64,000 bases of DNA from Ceratothoa steindachneri. Taxonomy: Eukaryota; Arthropoda; Malacostraca; Isopoda; Cymothoidae. The DNA lies in the NCBI GenBank assembly GCA_963969495.1, contig OZ018327.1, positions 176,351,522 to 176,415,521 on the forward strand, read 5' to 3'. The notes beneath the pieces were generated by a model, which was not told the DNA's origin, ran no database searches, and was given only the letters and a program-made list of their open reading frames with translations. This document shows positions 33,717 to 45,842 of the stretch, in pieces. The position numbers were made by a program, and so were the translations under genes. Numbering within the stretch: the first letter of the stretch is position 1; each line of letters begins with the position of its first letter.

Positions 33717-35909
33717 CTACGTAAACATAGGTAGTACCACTTCTCTCGCGCAGGTTCTACTACTTGGGAACAGAGCAGTTCTACCTATAGCGCGTCTCCG
33801 GTTTGCACGAATATTAAAATTCAGCTTCATGTTCGGGAGTATATTTTGGTCTATCTTGTCCCATGTCTTTCTCCCTAGCCTTTGGATCTCCGTATTGATC
33901 GGCTTTAGACCGATTCTTTGGTGAAGAATCGATTGCCGAGTACGATCGATCGTTCGCGTGCCTGTAATCAGCAGCGTGGCTTTATTCTGCACTCTCTGCA
34001 TCGTTCTGAGAGAGGTACAGTTGCCATCTGCGTGATCACGGCCGGGTACACCAGGAATACTCTAGTATCTTGGATCTTGTACTGTAATCCTCTCAGCCAA
34101 ACCTTGTCGAAGGCCTCCTTTACATCACGCAGCACCACGTCTACGTACCGCCTCTCAGCTTTACTGCAAGCGGGTTTCTCCGCAAGAAGGGCGAAGGCTG
34201 TTTCCGTTCCTCGTCCCTTGCGGAACCCGTGCTGCTGAGGGTTGTGGGCTCCCAGCTCGGCAAGTTGTTCTTGAAGCCTGTCAGCTAGGAGTCTCTCGTA
34301 GACTTTTGCAATGAACTCCAGCAGGGCGATTGGCCTGTAGTTTACCAGTTGATCAGGGGGTTTACCTCCCTTGGGTATGAAGATCACCTTCGCAATCTTG
34401 AAACCTTCCGGGAAGTAGCCCGTGTTCAGGGAAGCGTTGTAGATATTAACGATTCCCTGAATGATCTGCTGTGGGGCGTTAACCAAGTTGTTTCTGGTGA
34501 TACCCGTCCAGCCTGGTGCCTTTTGTCGAAAGGCTTTTACAGTGGCCATGACGTCCTCTGATGTTATGGGACGTCCATGGCCCGCCATCTCCCTGCCTTC
34601 GTTGACTTGCTATAGTGGGTGTGTGCGATGTATTTCCTGATTTAGTTGTTCAATCAGTTGGCCTTCGAATTCCTGGTCGAACTCAACGTTTTCCTCGGGT
34701 GTAATCCTGAAAACGTTTTTCCAGAAGTTCCTGAACATATCCTCGAGAACCACCGGGTTCTCAATGTAGTCTCCGTTCTCCTTTATCCGAGCCTTGGGTC
34801 TTGGTGTAAGTCCCTTTAAGTTCCTGACTTGGCGCCAGAACTTGGCCGGGCTAAGTTCGCTGTCTACTTTGGCTATCAAGTTGTTCCATATTTCCCCCTG
34901 TTGGAGGTTGATGGCCTCTCTAAGCTCTGAGCTTAGGCGTCGAAGCAGCAAGCTCCTTTCCCGGCTGGGACCCTCCCGTCGTACTTCTTCGAACACTTCC
35001 CTGTGAACGCGAGCGATATCTCTCATCTCCTCTGTCCATCTGGGCTGAGGAGGTGTTTTATACCCTGTAACGGGTATGTTCTCGCGGTCCGCGTTTAGTA
35101 TGGACGTTGTTATCCTCTCCAACTCCCTGTCAATCTGCTCTAACGACGCCGTGCTGAGGTCAGCTGGCGCATAGTCACTGAGTCGTTGCTTGTAACGATC
35201 CCAGTTGGCCATGGCGTAATTTTTCCGGAGAGGGGCTGGGAGCTGGATTGGTGCGAGAGATATTGTTGTGAGAATTGCTATGTGATCACTAGGGACTGCC
35301 GGGCCTGGCTCGCTATGGTAGTTGAAAGGGAAGCCTTCACTTGTTAAGATTATGTCAGGCTTGGTTGCTGATCTGGAAGTGATATAGATCGGAAAATCCG
35401 GCCCTATCCTTTGAATGTTTCTTCTTCCCATAATCAATTCCAAGTTTCGGCCTCTATCGTTGGTGCTACCATAGCCCACCGCACAGCATCTGGCATTGAG
35501 GTCTCCCCCTAAGAATGCCATTCTGCGGTGCCCGAACAGTGTGTAGAAGTTGCACAACGGGAGATATGCTCGTCGAGGGGGTTGATATACTGCAGCTATC
35601 ACGAGGTCTCCTACCAGGGTGTGTACCTCGATTGCCACGAAGGACTCATCGAGTTCTGGAAGTTGTTTAAAGAGATGTTCCTCTTGACAGCTATTGCAGC
35701 ACCATCAAACCTTTATGGGAATGGTTCTTCATGACCACTCTGTAACCCGGTATTTTAATGCGACCAGCTGTAGTGTCGATACCGTGCTCTGTGATGAGAA
35801 TGATGTCGGGGTCGAGCACACGGAATATGTTACCATATGCCGTGGCTTTCTCCTCCCATCCATTCACGTTGAGTGTCAGAATCCTCATTCTGTTGCTTAC
35901 TCTCTCCAT
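33717..35909 (-). pseudogene. Jockey-like LINE copy 2, ORF2 with RT core deleted
   Basis: Minus strand. The endonuclease runs from 35909 (LTLNVNGWEEKATAYG, TEHGID) across a frame break at ~35690 into 35638-34610 (YQPPRRAY, GGDLNARC, PSDHIAIL). The RT start is at 34588 (GYFPEGFKIAKVIFIP, YRPIALLEFIAKVYE, HGFRKGRGTETAFALL, motif A DVKEAFDKVW). Right after LRGLQYKIQ the sequence jumps to TRVFLVYPAVITQMA and MQRVQNKATLLITG. Motifs B and C, including FADD, are therefore gone relative to copy 1, a deletion of roughly 500 bp. A further frame break occurs near 34600. The copy cannot encode an active RT. Confidence 0.87.
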
Positions 35910-35919
35910 CTACTGTCAC

Positions 35920-36747
35920 TTAGTGCTTCTGGGTGATGTTCTTTTTTCTCCCGTTCTTCTTCTTTCTAAACTCAGCGTTTGAGATTTGCTCGCATGTGCT
36001 GTGATGTAGAATCACATTTTGTGTGAGCAGGACCTCCTCCACTGTTTCGGGATCTACCTCGGAGTCATATTCCCATTTGTAGATCTTGGACCTTATGCCC
36101 TGGAATATACTCCTGGTTTCCATCTCCTCCGGGAAGGGGAATTGTTCACAGGCGTATATTCTTAGGTTAATATAATTCGCCCTTATCTTCTTCACTCTCT
36201 TCTTCTGTTCCTTCTTATCCTGGGGTTTGCGTGTTTCCGTGTCTGAGGAATCTGAGGATTCCGAAGAACTACTATTGTCAGAGATATTATCTGGCGCCGA
36301 TTCTGTTTTTCCATGGGTGGGAGCAGGAGTTGTCGCCTCGACTGCTACTTTACGTGCTTTCTTGTTCGTTTTCTTAATGGTATCAGTAGGTGTTGTAGTT
36401 GCTGAATTCTGCTCCTTCGGGGTCATCTGCAGATGCAGCACGTCCCCTGAGGGGGAGTTGTCCGGGAACCACATTTGTTCCATACCGTTCTTCGCTAACA
36501 TTTGGTTTAGAACCGTTGCAAATGTGCCGTTGCGAGCCAAGTTCATGACGTGTGCATGAAGGATGCATGTCATTATTTTGGTGGAGCCCTCGTTTTCGAT
36601 TTTAAGATACGTTTTCTTGGCGTCCACCAGGCAGCCCTTAGCTGCCTGGGCGTAGGACGTGTTCGCTCTACGCGTCTCCTCGTTCCTCTTGGCTTCCTGC
36701 TTTTTTCTCATAATCTCCTTTTTGGCGGGGCATGACATGACCATAGT
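35920..36747 (-). pseudogene. Jockey-like LINE copy 2, ORF1 C-terminal part, truncated by LINE copy A
   Basis: Open over its whole length and clearly homologous to 30744-31580 (SCPAKKEIMRKK versus ACPLKKNIIKKK; NTSYAQAAKG; GDVLHLQMTPKE). It begins inside the third zinc knuckle, exactly where the 3' tail of CR1-like copy A abuts, so the N-terminal two thirds of ORF1 and the 5' region are missing. I did not find them on the far side of copy A. ORF1 ends 10 nt before ORF2. Confidence 0.87.
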
Positions 36748-36767
36748 CATAACATAACATAATTACA

Positions 36768-36924
36768 CGGATGACAAAAGCCACAAGGGCCTATCAAAGG
36801 TCATCCGCCTCCGTCAAAACCCACCCACAAAAAGCACCATCACCAGGGGAAGACAAAATCAAAGTCCCCCACAATATAATATAACGGATGACAAAAGCCA
36901 CAAGGGCTCATCATAGGTCATCCG
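36768..36924 (-). promoter_or_regulatory. Twin stem-loops in subfamily 1a 3' UTR
   Basis: Two 40-base blocks, 36768-36807 and 36885-36924, both begin CGGATGACAAAAGCCACAAG and end GGTCATCCG. CGGATGAC pairs with GTCATCCG as an 8-bp stem, and an inner GCC/GGC can add to it. The pair is conserved in copies B, C and D and in the tail-only fragment at 49.8 kb (in D the second stem has one mismatch). The 1b element has one block only (48768-48807). Placement next to the tail fits a recognition site for the element's own RT, as known for stem-loops at the 3' ends of some LINEs. Confidence 0.7.
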
Positions 36925-37064
36925 AGTCAAGCGGCCTCTTTTTCAAGGCACCCAAACTCCCAGGAAAACTACATCCAGAGGATTGCATCCAGAAACAAGG
37001 GTATCACCAATCAAGGCTTGTCAAGAACTAAATCATGCAGCTATAGATATATACAAACAATATT

Positions 37065-37397
37065 GGTAAACATGTAGATTAGCGGCCCGGCTGAAAAAAA
37101 AATTGTGTGTAAATATTATCGTTCACTCGTGTCGGAATATTCATGCGCGTTTGAGTCCTTTTCGAATTAGTATTCTATAAACAATTAGGATTGTATACTG
37201 GGGGGCTGTGCCCCCCAACAGCCCCCCAGACCCCCCCCCAATTTAATGAAACTCAGGATCATCGTAGTGTAGTCCCCCTATTGTGTTTACCCCCACACGA
37301 ACCGTCAACTTAAATGTACTCCAAAAACGTGAAACATTTTGGAACACGGATGAAATAGTACGTCCCATCGTTTGCGCCGATAATCTACATATTTACC
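37065..37397. mobile_element. MITE, 333 bp, 8-bp target duplication, inserted in LINE copy A
   Basis: The ends GGTAAACATGTAGATTAGCG and its near-complement (...TAATCTACATATTTACC) form ~22-bp inverted repeats with two or three mismatches. The 8-bp direct repeat ACAATATT flanks it (37057-37064 and 37398-37405). Copies B, C and D show the uninterrupted site with a single ACAATATT, so insertion is directly demonstrated. The interior has a GC hairpin GGGGGGCTGTGCCCCCC and no coding capacity. An 8-bp duplication is typical of hAT and also of some other superfamilies (P, Merlin); the ends do not let me choose. Confidence 0.93.
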
Positions 37398-37419
37398 ACA
37401 ATATTAATATATACAAAAC

Positions 37420-40280
37420 TTAGGAACCATCACAACCTTCCCTTCCCATAAACTCATCCAACCTACTCTTAAATACATTTAGATTTGGATTACCTACTAC
37501 CCTCTGCGGCAATTTGTTCCAGAAGTCTACCACTCTATTGGTGAAAAAATATTTTCTTAAATCCAACCTACACCCTTGCTTTTTAATTTTCAAGTGGTGA
37601 CCTCTAGTCCGATTTCCATCATCTAACTCAAAAAACTTGCTAACATCCAATTTATCTATCCCGGAAAAAATTTTAAAGAGCTCAGTCATATCCCCTCTCA
37701 CACACCTCCTTTCGAATGAGAACATATTTAATACCCTCAGTCTATCTTCATATTCAAGGTGCCTCAGGGAAGGAATAATCTTTGTTGCCCTCCATTGCAC
37801 TTACTCAAGAAGGTTAATATCGTGTCTAAAATGTGGGGACCATGCCTGTATACAGTACTCTAGATGTGGCCTAACATAAGAGTTATAGAGTTTAAGAATT
37901 ACCTCCTTACTTTTGTAACTGACATTTCTCTTAATAAAACCCAGCACTCTATTTGCCCTATTTCTTGCTTCAATACACTGCTTAGAAAACCTTAATGACT
38001 TATCTATTACTACTCCTAGATCTTTCTCATCCTCTACTGAGCTCAGCCAATGCCCATCCATTTCATAGTTAAATTCTCTGTTACCTTTTCCCATGTTAAT
38101 AACTTTGCACTTATCAAGGTTGAAAGTCATTTGCCACGTATGTGCCCAGGATAACAATTTATTTAAGTCCCCCTGCACTTTAAAATTATCATCAATATCT
38201 TTAACTACAGCTGCTAATTTGGTATCATCCGCAAAAATTGACACTTTATTATTAACTGCCTCCCCAAGATCATTTATAAAAATGACAAATAATAATGGAC
38301 CGAGAACTGATCCCTGAGGAACCCCACTGATAACATCCCTCCACTCTGACTTTACACCATTTAGCAGTACCCTTTGCTTCCTGTCTTTCAGCCACTCAGC
38401 TATCCAATTTGAAACACCCCCACATATCCCAATCATTTTTAATTTATGAACTAGTCTCCTGTGTGGTACCTTATCAAATGCTTTACTAAAATCTAATTAA
38501 ATTATATCTACATTCTCTCCCTTATCTACTTGATCTGTTACAAACTCCAGAAAGTCTAGTAAGTTAGTCAAACATGATCTACCTGATCTAAACCCATGCT
38601 GAGCATCGCTGATTAACCCCTCCCTCTCTAGATGTTGGCAAATCCCTTTTTTTAACTATTTTCTCAAGAATTTTACAGACTACAGGAGTTAGGCTAACCG
38701 GTCTAAAGTTATTTGGATCCTCTTTACTACCCTTCTTGAAAATGAGGACTACATTTGCTCTCTTCCAATCATCGGGTATTTCTCCATATTCCAATGACCT
38801 AGTATATAACTTGTCCAGAGCTATTGAGATACTTTCTACCCCTTCTTTAAGTATCCTAGAATGAATATTATCAGGGCTGGAGGCCTTGGTAGTATCTAAA
38901 TCATCTATTAGTCCTTTTATCATCCTCCGATCCACACTAATGTTAGTAAACACCTCTTTTCCTGACCCATGAGTACTATACATAGGACTATTTAGTTTCT
39001 CTTTTGTAAATACTGATGCAAAATGACCATTTAGTACCTCAACTATTTCCTCATCAGTTTCTCTCACAACCCCTTCATATTTGATAGGCCCTATTTTAAC
39101 TCTGCCAGACTTGTTATTAATTTTATAGTAACTAAAGAACTTTCTAGGATCTTTGTTGCTATCCTGAGCTAATTTAATTTCTGACACCCTTTTGTTCTTC
39201 TTTATAATCTTATTTAACTCATTCCTAGCCATTCTATAATCACTTAAATTTTGAATAATATTTTGTACCTGTAATTTTTTATATGCCCTTTTCTTCTCTG
39301 AAATTTTTCCAGCTATCTCCTGATTCCACCATAATGGTTTCCTACTTTTGTTCCTAATGGCCTTCATTGGGATACATTGTTCTTGGACTACATTTATTAT
39401 ATGCTTGAAAGTATCCCACATCCCATAAGCATTTTTACCTCTGAATTCTATATCCCAGTCTACCAAATTTAGCAAGCTTCGAAGTTTTACATAATCTCCC
39501 TTATGAAAATTTGGAACTTTTTCAGCATTCTCAGTTATTTTACCCTTCTCAATTCCCAAGTTAAAACGAACTATCTGATGGTCACTATTTCCCAATGCTT
39601 CTCCAACAGTCAATTCTTGAACTAAATGATCACTGTTAGAAAGTACTAAATCTAATATATTGTCCCCCCTCGTTGGCTCATTAACAAATTGATTCAAAAA
39701 ATTATCCTCAAAGCATTCTATGAACCTGCCACTTGTTCTATCCCTACCTATCTAATTTTCCTCAGTCCACAGAGTTTAAGTTGAAGTCCCCAATAATAAC
39801 TGCATCTGTTTCACATTCCTTACTTATTTCCCTTATCACTAGTTCATCCATATCATCAGTCTGCCCAGGTGGCCTGTAAAAAGCTCCCAAATGCACCATT
39901 CTATTTTTACTGAACCTAATATCTATCCAAAGTGACTCAACTCCATCCTGCTTTATTGAAGTATTTAAACTTGAAACAATGTTGTTTTTTATATAGATAA
40001 TTATTCCTCCACCAATCCTACCTGTCCTTTGACTAATGTACATATTATAGCCCTGTAAATCAAATTCACTTATAGTGTCACTAAATTCTATTTCATTAAC
40101 CCATGATTCAGTAACGCATAATATATCTATATCCTCATTGCTAATATAACTAAATAGCTCATCCTTCTTGTTTCTAAGACTACGAGCATTTGTATAGAAA
40201 CAATTTAACCCCCCTATCCCTGAAGCACCTCTTGAAACTTGAATGACCTCACCTCTATCACCTTGGAACCTATTTCTGTT
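37420..40280 (-). pseudogene. ORF2 pseudogene of LINE copy A
   Basis: Homologous to copy D ORF2 from the endonuclease N-terminus (GLNCFYTNARSLRNKKDEL at 40.2 kb) to the end (37420). Disabling changes are a frame break near 39755 after FNLNSVD, an extra T in the T-run near 38646 shifting the frame before RT block 1, a TAA in place of the Tyr codon of IIYLDFSKAF near 38496, and a stop near 37801 (LLE, stop, VQWRATK). Motif B (GVPQGSVLGPLLF) and motif C (IFADDTKLA) are still readable. Confidence 0.92.
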
Positions 40281-40610
40281 ATAACATAACATAATTACAC
40301 GGATGACAAAAGCCACAAGGGCCTATCAAAGGTCATCCGCCTCCGTCAAAACCCACCCACAAAAAGCACCATCACCAGGGGAAGACAAAATCAAAGTCCC
40401 CCACAATATAATATAACGGATGACAAAAGCCACAAGGGCTCATCATAGGTCATCCGAGTCAAGCGGCCTCTTTTTCAAGGCACCCAAACTCCCAGGAAAA
40501 CTACATCCAGAGGATTGCATCCAGAAACAAGGGTATCACCAATCAAGGCTTGTCAAGAACTAAATCATGCAGCTATAGATATATACAAACAATATTAATA
40601 TATACAAAAC

Positions 40611-42990
40611 TTAGGAACCATCACAACCTTCCCTTCCCATAAACTCATCCAACCTACTCTTAAATACATTTAGATTTGGACTACCTACTACCCTCTGCGG
40701 CAATTTGTTCCAGAAGTCTACCACTCTATTGGTGAAAAAATATTTTCTTAAATCCAACCTACACCCTTGCTTTATAATTTTCAAGTGGTGACCTCTAGTC
40801 CGATTTCCATCATCTAACTCAAAAAACTTGCTAACATCCAATTTATCTATCCCGGAAAAAATTTTAAACAGCTCAATCATATCCCCTCTCACACACCTCC
40901 TTTCGAACGAGAACATATTTAATACCCTCAGTCTATCTTCATATTCAAGGTGCCTCAGGGAAGGAATAATCTTTGTTGCCCTCCGTTGCACTGACTCAAG
41001 AAGGTTAATATCGTGTCTAAAATGTGGGGACCATGCCTGTATACAGTACTCTAGATGTGGCCTAACATAAGAGTTATAGAGTTTAAGAATAACCTCCTTA
41101 CTTTTGTAACTGACATTTCTCTTAATAAAACCCAGCACTCTATTTGCCCTATTTCTTGCTTCAATACACTGCTTAGAAAACCTTAATGACTTATCTATTA
41201 CTACTCCTAGATCTTTCTCATCCTCTACTGAGCTCAGCCAATGCCCATCCATTTCATAGTTAAATTCTCTATTATCTTTTCCCATGTTAATAACTTTGCA
41301 CTTATCAAGGTTGAAAGTCATTTGCCACTTATGTGCCCAGGATAACAATTTATTTAAGTCCCCCTGCACTTTAAAATTATCATCAATATCTTTAACTACA
41401 GCTGCTAATTTGGTATCATCCGCAAAAATTGACACTTTATTATTAACTGCCTCCCCAAGATCGTTTATATAGATGACAAATAATAATGGACCGAGAACTG
41501 ATCCCTGAGGAACCCCACTGATAACATCCCTCCACTCTGACTTTACACCATTTAGCACTACCCTTTGCTTCCTGTCTTTCAGCCACTCAGCTATCCAATT
41601 TGAAACACCCCCACATATCCCAATCATTTTTAATTTATGAACTAGTCTCCTGTGTGGTACCTTATCAAATGCTTTACTAAAATCTAAGTAAATTATATCT
41701 ACATTCTCTCCCTTATCTACTTGATCTGTTACAAACTCCAGAAAGTCTAGTAAGTTAGTCAAACATGATCTACCTGATCTAAACCCATGCTGAGCATCGC
41801 TGATTAACCCCTCCCTCTCTAGATGTTGGCAAATCCCTTTTTTAACTATTTTCTCAAGAATTTTACAGACTACAGGAGTTAGGCTAACCGGTCTAAAGTT
41901 ATTTGGATCCTCTTTACTACCCTTCTTGAAAATGGGGACTACATTCGCTCTCTTCCAATCATCGGGTATTTCTCCATATTCCAATGACCTAGTATATAAC
42001 TTGTCCAGAGCTATTGAGATACTTTCTACCCCTTCTTTAAGTATCCTAGAATGAATATTATTAGGGCCGGAGGCCTTGGTAGTATCTAAATCACCTATTA
42101 GTCCTTTTATCATCCTCCGATCCACACAAATGTTAGTAAACACCTCTTTTCCTGACGTATGAGTACTATACATAGGACTATTTAGTTTCTCTTTTGTAAA
42201 TACTGATGCAAAATGACCATTTAGTACCTCAACTATTTCCTCATCAGTTTCTCTCACAAACCCTTCATATTTGATAGGTCCTATTTTAACTCTGCCACAC
42301 TTGTTATTAATTTTATAGTAACTAAAGAACTTTCTAGGATCTTTGTTGCTATCCTGAGCTAATTTAATTTCTGACACCCTTTTGTTCTTCTTTATAATCT
42401 TATTTAACTCATTCCTAGCCATTCTATAATCACTTAAATTTTGAATAATATTTTCTACCTGTAATTTTTTATATGCCCTTTTCTTCTCTGAAATTTTTCT
42501 AGCTATCTCCTGATTCCACCATAATGGTTTCCTACTTTTGTTCCTAATGGCCTTCATTGGGATACATTGTTCTTGGACTACATTTATTATATGCTTGAAA
42601 GTATCCCACATCCCATAAGCATTTTTACCTCTGAATTCTATATCCCAGTCTACCAAATTTAGCAAGCTTCGAAGTTTTACAAAATCTCCCTTATGAAAAT
42701 TTGGAACTTTTTCAGCATTCTCAGTTATTTTACCCTTCTCAATTCCCAAGTTAAAACGAACTATCTGATGGTCACTATTTCCCAATGCTTCCCCAACAGT
42801 CAATTCTTGAACTAAATGATCACTGTTAGAAAGTACTAAATCTAATATATTGTCCCCCCTCGTTGAATCGTTAACAAATTGATTCAAAAAATTATCCTCA
42901 AAGCATTCTATGAACCTGCCACTTGTTCTATCCCTACCTATCATATTTTCCCAGTCCACAGAGTTTAAGTTGAAGTCCCCAATAATAACT
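40611..42990 (-). pseudogene. Copy B ORF2: RT intact, endonuclease N-terminal part deleted
   Basis: About 780 codons are open, from DFNLNSVDWENM to GREGCDGS. They include NSDHQIVRFNL, RT block FKKGSKEDPNNFRPVSL, motif A LDFSKAFDKVPH, motif B GVPQGSVLGPLLF, motif C IFADDTKLA and the C-terminal HHLKI, FFTNRVVDFWNKLP region. Just upstream, after TGTTTCACATC on the plus strand, sequence corresponding to ~480 bp of copy D (about 60470-60948) is missing, with only a 2-3-base overlap at the junction. The first half of the endonuclease, including TESW and YRPPG, is therefore gone. RT looks sound, but the protein could not nick DNA. Confidence 0.9.
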
Positions 42991-43062
42991 GCATCTGTTT
43001 CACATCAATTCTACTTTCAGTACTATAATGTCCTCTCATAATTCCCTGACCACTATTAGTAT

Positions 43063-43850
43063 CTAGTTTTCCGCCCGCAAAGACCTAATAACACGATCAT
43101 ACTCCTCCCACAACACATCTACCCCCCTCCTACTCAAATGCAGTCCATCCATCGCATACATTTCTTTCATTCCAACAAACCTATCCCACATCTCCACAAA
43201 CATGACACCTTCCATCTCACACATCCTCCTCACATAATCATTCAGCCCAATTGCACGAGACATCCATTCTACCCCAACATCCATTCTTGGAAGCACACCT
43301 GTCACAACACCTTTCATTCTACTTTCTTTCACCTTTTCAATCAACCTCTTGTACCGCTCACGTAATTCACATGCACCCACTTTCTTCACTTCACTCATTC
43401 CTACATGTGTAATCACAACCGCATCCCTTGCACAGCCAGACATCAGCTCCTCATACCTATCAGACAGATCTCTCACTCCAGCACCCGGCAAACATACCCT
43501 CAAACCATTCAATCTACTTGCATTCAACTTCCTATCTAAATATCTAACTCGCAAATCACCCATCACAAGCACTTCAGTCAGACTCCTATTCCTAACCCCC
43601 ACAGACCTAACTCCATCCCCACTCCTATTCTCATTCAAACTACCAGTCACTCGAACTCCACCCCCACCCCCATCAGTCATATCACTTCCAGTTACTTCCT
43701 CTCTTAGGGCACTGAATCTATTAGTCAAGCTAATAGGTTCTGTGTCCCTCTGACTCACACACCTATTCTCTCCCTGGCTAACAACCTCAACAGAGGCAAC
43801 CCTATTCTCACAAAGAACAGGAGAAGCCTCCCTAGCTTCATGTTTCCTAA
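43063..43850 (-). pseudogene. Copy B ORF1 C-terminal part, SGNH domain with lost catalytic residues
   Basis: Homologous to residues ~125-386 of copy E ORF1. The SGNH-hydrolase blocks are present but altered. Block I reads VMGDLRVRYL where copy E has GDS, so the nucleophile Ser is Leu. Block III reads HVGMSEV where E has HVGVNDV, so the oxyanion Asn is replaced. Block V DGLHLSRRG is kept. The N-terminus is cut off at the family 2 insertion. Inactive as an esterase by these changes. Confidence 0.88.
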
Positions 43851-44103
43851 CATAAGAACATAAGAAAAGAAGGAGACTGCAAAAGACCATTCATGGCCTA
43901 CACTTGGCAGCTCCTGTTCCAGTCAACACACAAAAGATTTCTTACCAGAGAAAAGTCATCAACATTGTCACCCTTTACAGGAGTTCGTCAGATCTAATCT
44001 ACAATATACATAAAATGCATCCAGAGGATTATGTCCATTCATGCAACCGCAAAATAATCTCCCCACTCCGCAGAAAAATATATACATATGTACATAAAAA
44101 AAG

Positions 44104-45842
44104 TCAGTCCCATCTAGCAGCTTCATTCATATATTTATCTAATCTATTCTTAAAACTACCCAGAGAGGAGGCTTCTATCACATGTCTAGTGAGCCTATTC
44201 CATTCATCTACCACACGATTTGTAAACCAATTCCTCCCAATCTCCTTCCTAAACCTATACTTATGAAGCTTAAACCCATTGCTACGTGTCCTGTCATGTT
44301 CACTAAGTATAAGAACCTTACCCAGATCCCCTTTATTATATCCTTTTACCCATTTGAAGACTTCAATCAATTCCCCTCTGACTCTTCTCCTTTCCAATGT
44401 ATGTAGATTTAGTTTTCTGAGCCTTTCACCATAAGGTAAGTTCCTTAGCCCACCAATCATCTTTGTCATCCTTCTCTGCACAGACTCAAGCAAATCAATA
44501 TCCTTCCTATAATATGGTGACCAAAATTGTACTGCATAGTCTAGATGAGGCCTAACTAGCGCCAGATACAGTTTTAGAATGACTTCAGCACTCTTATTGC
44601 TTACACTCCTCCTAATGAATCCCAATATCCTATTAGCTTTATTCTTAGCATTTAGGCATTGCTTTCTAGGACGAAGGTCTGAACTTACCAAAATACCCAA
44701 GTCCCTCTCACAATCGGTCCTCCCTAAATTTCTCCCATTTAATTTATAACTATTCAGTGGATTATTTCTACCTATACTAAGTACACTACATTTGTCTATG
44801 TTAAACTTTATTTGCCATTTCTCAGCCCAATTGGACAGAATGGTCAATTCCTCCTGCATTACAACAGCATCAGAATCAGCCCTAATGGCCCTACCTAGCT
44901 TAGTATCATCAGCAAATTTACTCAGGTCACTACTTATACCTATGTCAAGATCATTAATATAAATTAAGAATAGCAATGGACCCAAAACAGATCCTTGCGG
45001 AACTCCACTGCTAACACACCCCCACTCAGATTTAACTCCATCTATACTAACTCTTTGCTGTCTGTCACCAAGCCATGACTGAATCCACCTAAATATACTG
45101 CCATCGATTCTGTGTGCTTTAACTTTGCTCAGAAGCCGTAAGTGTGGCACTAGATCAAAAGCCTTACTAAAGTCCAAGTATAAAATATCATAGTTTTCAT
45201 CATTATCTGCTGCTTCATACACCTTACTATAAAAAGACAGCAAATTAGTCAGACAGGATTTACCCTTACTAAAGCCATGCTGTGATCCCTTTATCAACTT
45301 ATGCTTATCCAAGTGATCCCTAATATTCCTTGCTATAATAGATTCCATCATTTTCCCTACCACTGATGTCAAACTTACTGGTCTGTAATTAGACATATTT
45401 GTTTTATCCCCTTTCTTAAATATAGGTATCACATTGGCTTTCTTCCATGCCACTGGCACAATGCCACTCTCCAATGATTTTCTAAAGATGCATGCTAGGG
45501 GCTCACTTAACACATCCTTACATTCTTTCAAAATTCTAGGAAAGACCTCATCAGGACCGGGTGCTTTACTACTTTTGATTTTATCAATTTCCTTTGTCAC
45601 TATCTCCTTTGTGATCAAGATATCCTTTAATTTCTCTTCATCATTACCCCGAAAGATCATTGACACCTCAGGTATATTTAGAGTATCCTCCTGTGTAAAT
45701 ACTGAGAGAAAAAAGTCATTTAGCATTCCAGCCATTGAGTCCCTATCACTCACTAATTCTCCATTGGAATCTATAAGTGGGCCTATTTTATCTCTAACCT
45801 TAGTTTTGTATAATTGATAAAAACTTTTAGGATCTTCCTTTG
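44104..45842 (-). CDS. Family 2 host copy ORF2, RT and C-terminal half
   Basis: Open from the insertion point (KEDPKSFYQLYKTK) to NEAARWD, stop. RT blocks: VIPIFKKGDKTNMSNYRPVS, HGFSKGKSCLTNLL, motif A YLDFSKAFDLVPH, motif B GVPQGSVLGPLLFLIYINDL and motif C KFADDTKLG. The C-terminal DYAVQFWSPYYRKDIDLLES and WFTNRVVDEWNRL blocks are typical of CR1-like ORF2. There are no internal stops, so the copy was probably sound before it was interrupted. The reading frame that continues past 45842 toward 46083 is antisense of the inserted copy, not real. Confidence 0.88.

Larger units (their letters stand above)
36748..40280 (-). mobile_element. CR1-like LINE subfamily 1a, copy A (5' truncated)
   Basis: Minus-strand element. 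The tail at 36748-36763 is (TTATG)n on the element strand. The 3' untranslated region with two stem-loops runs to 37419, interrupted by a MITE. ORF2 remnants follow to 40280, where the element stops inside the ORF2 N-terminus at ...TCTGTTAT and the tail of copy B begins. Compared with copy D it carries several disabling changes. Confidence 0.9.
40281..43850 (-). mobile_element. CR1-like LINE subfamily 1a, copy B, 3' part
   Basis: Minus strand: tail and twin stem-loops (40281-40455), ORF2 (40611-42.99 kb, with a deletion), then the C-terminal two thirds of ORF1 (43063-43850). It stops at TCATGTTTCCTAA, where the tail of family 2 begins. The remaining 5' part of what appears to be the same copy is at 53.67-54.22 kb. 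Confidence 0.85.

Noticed and set aside
43138..43753. Pro/Thr/His-rich plus-strand frames here and their mirror at 61771-62386
   Set aside because: Exact antisense of the SGNH-coding ORF1 sequence; the conserved domain is in the other strand.
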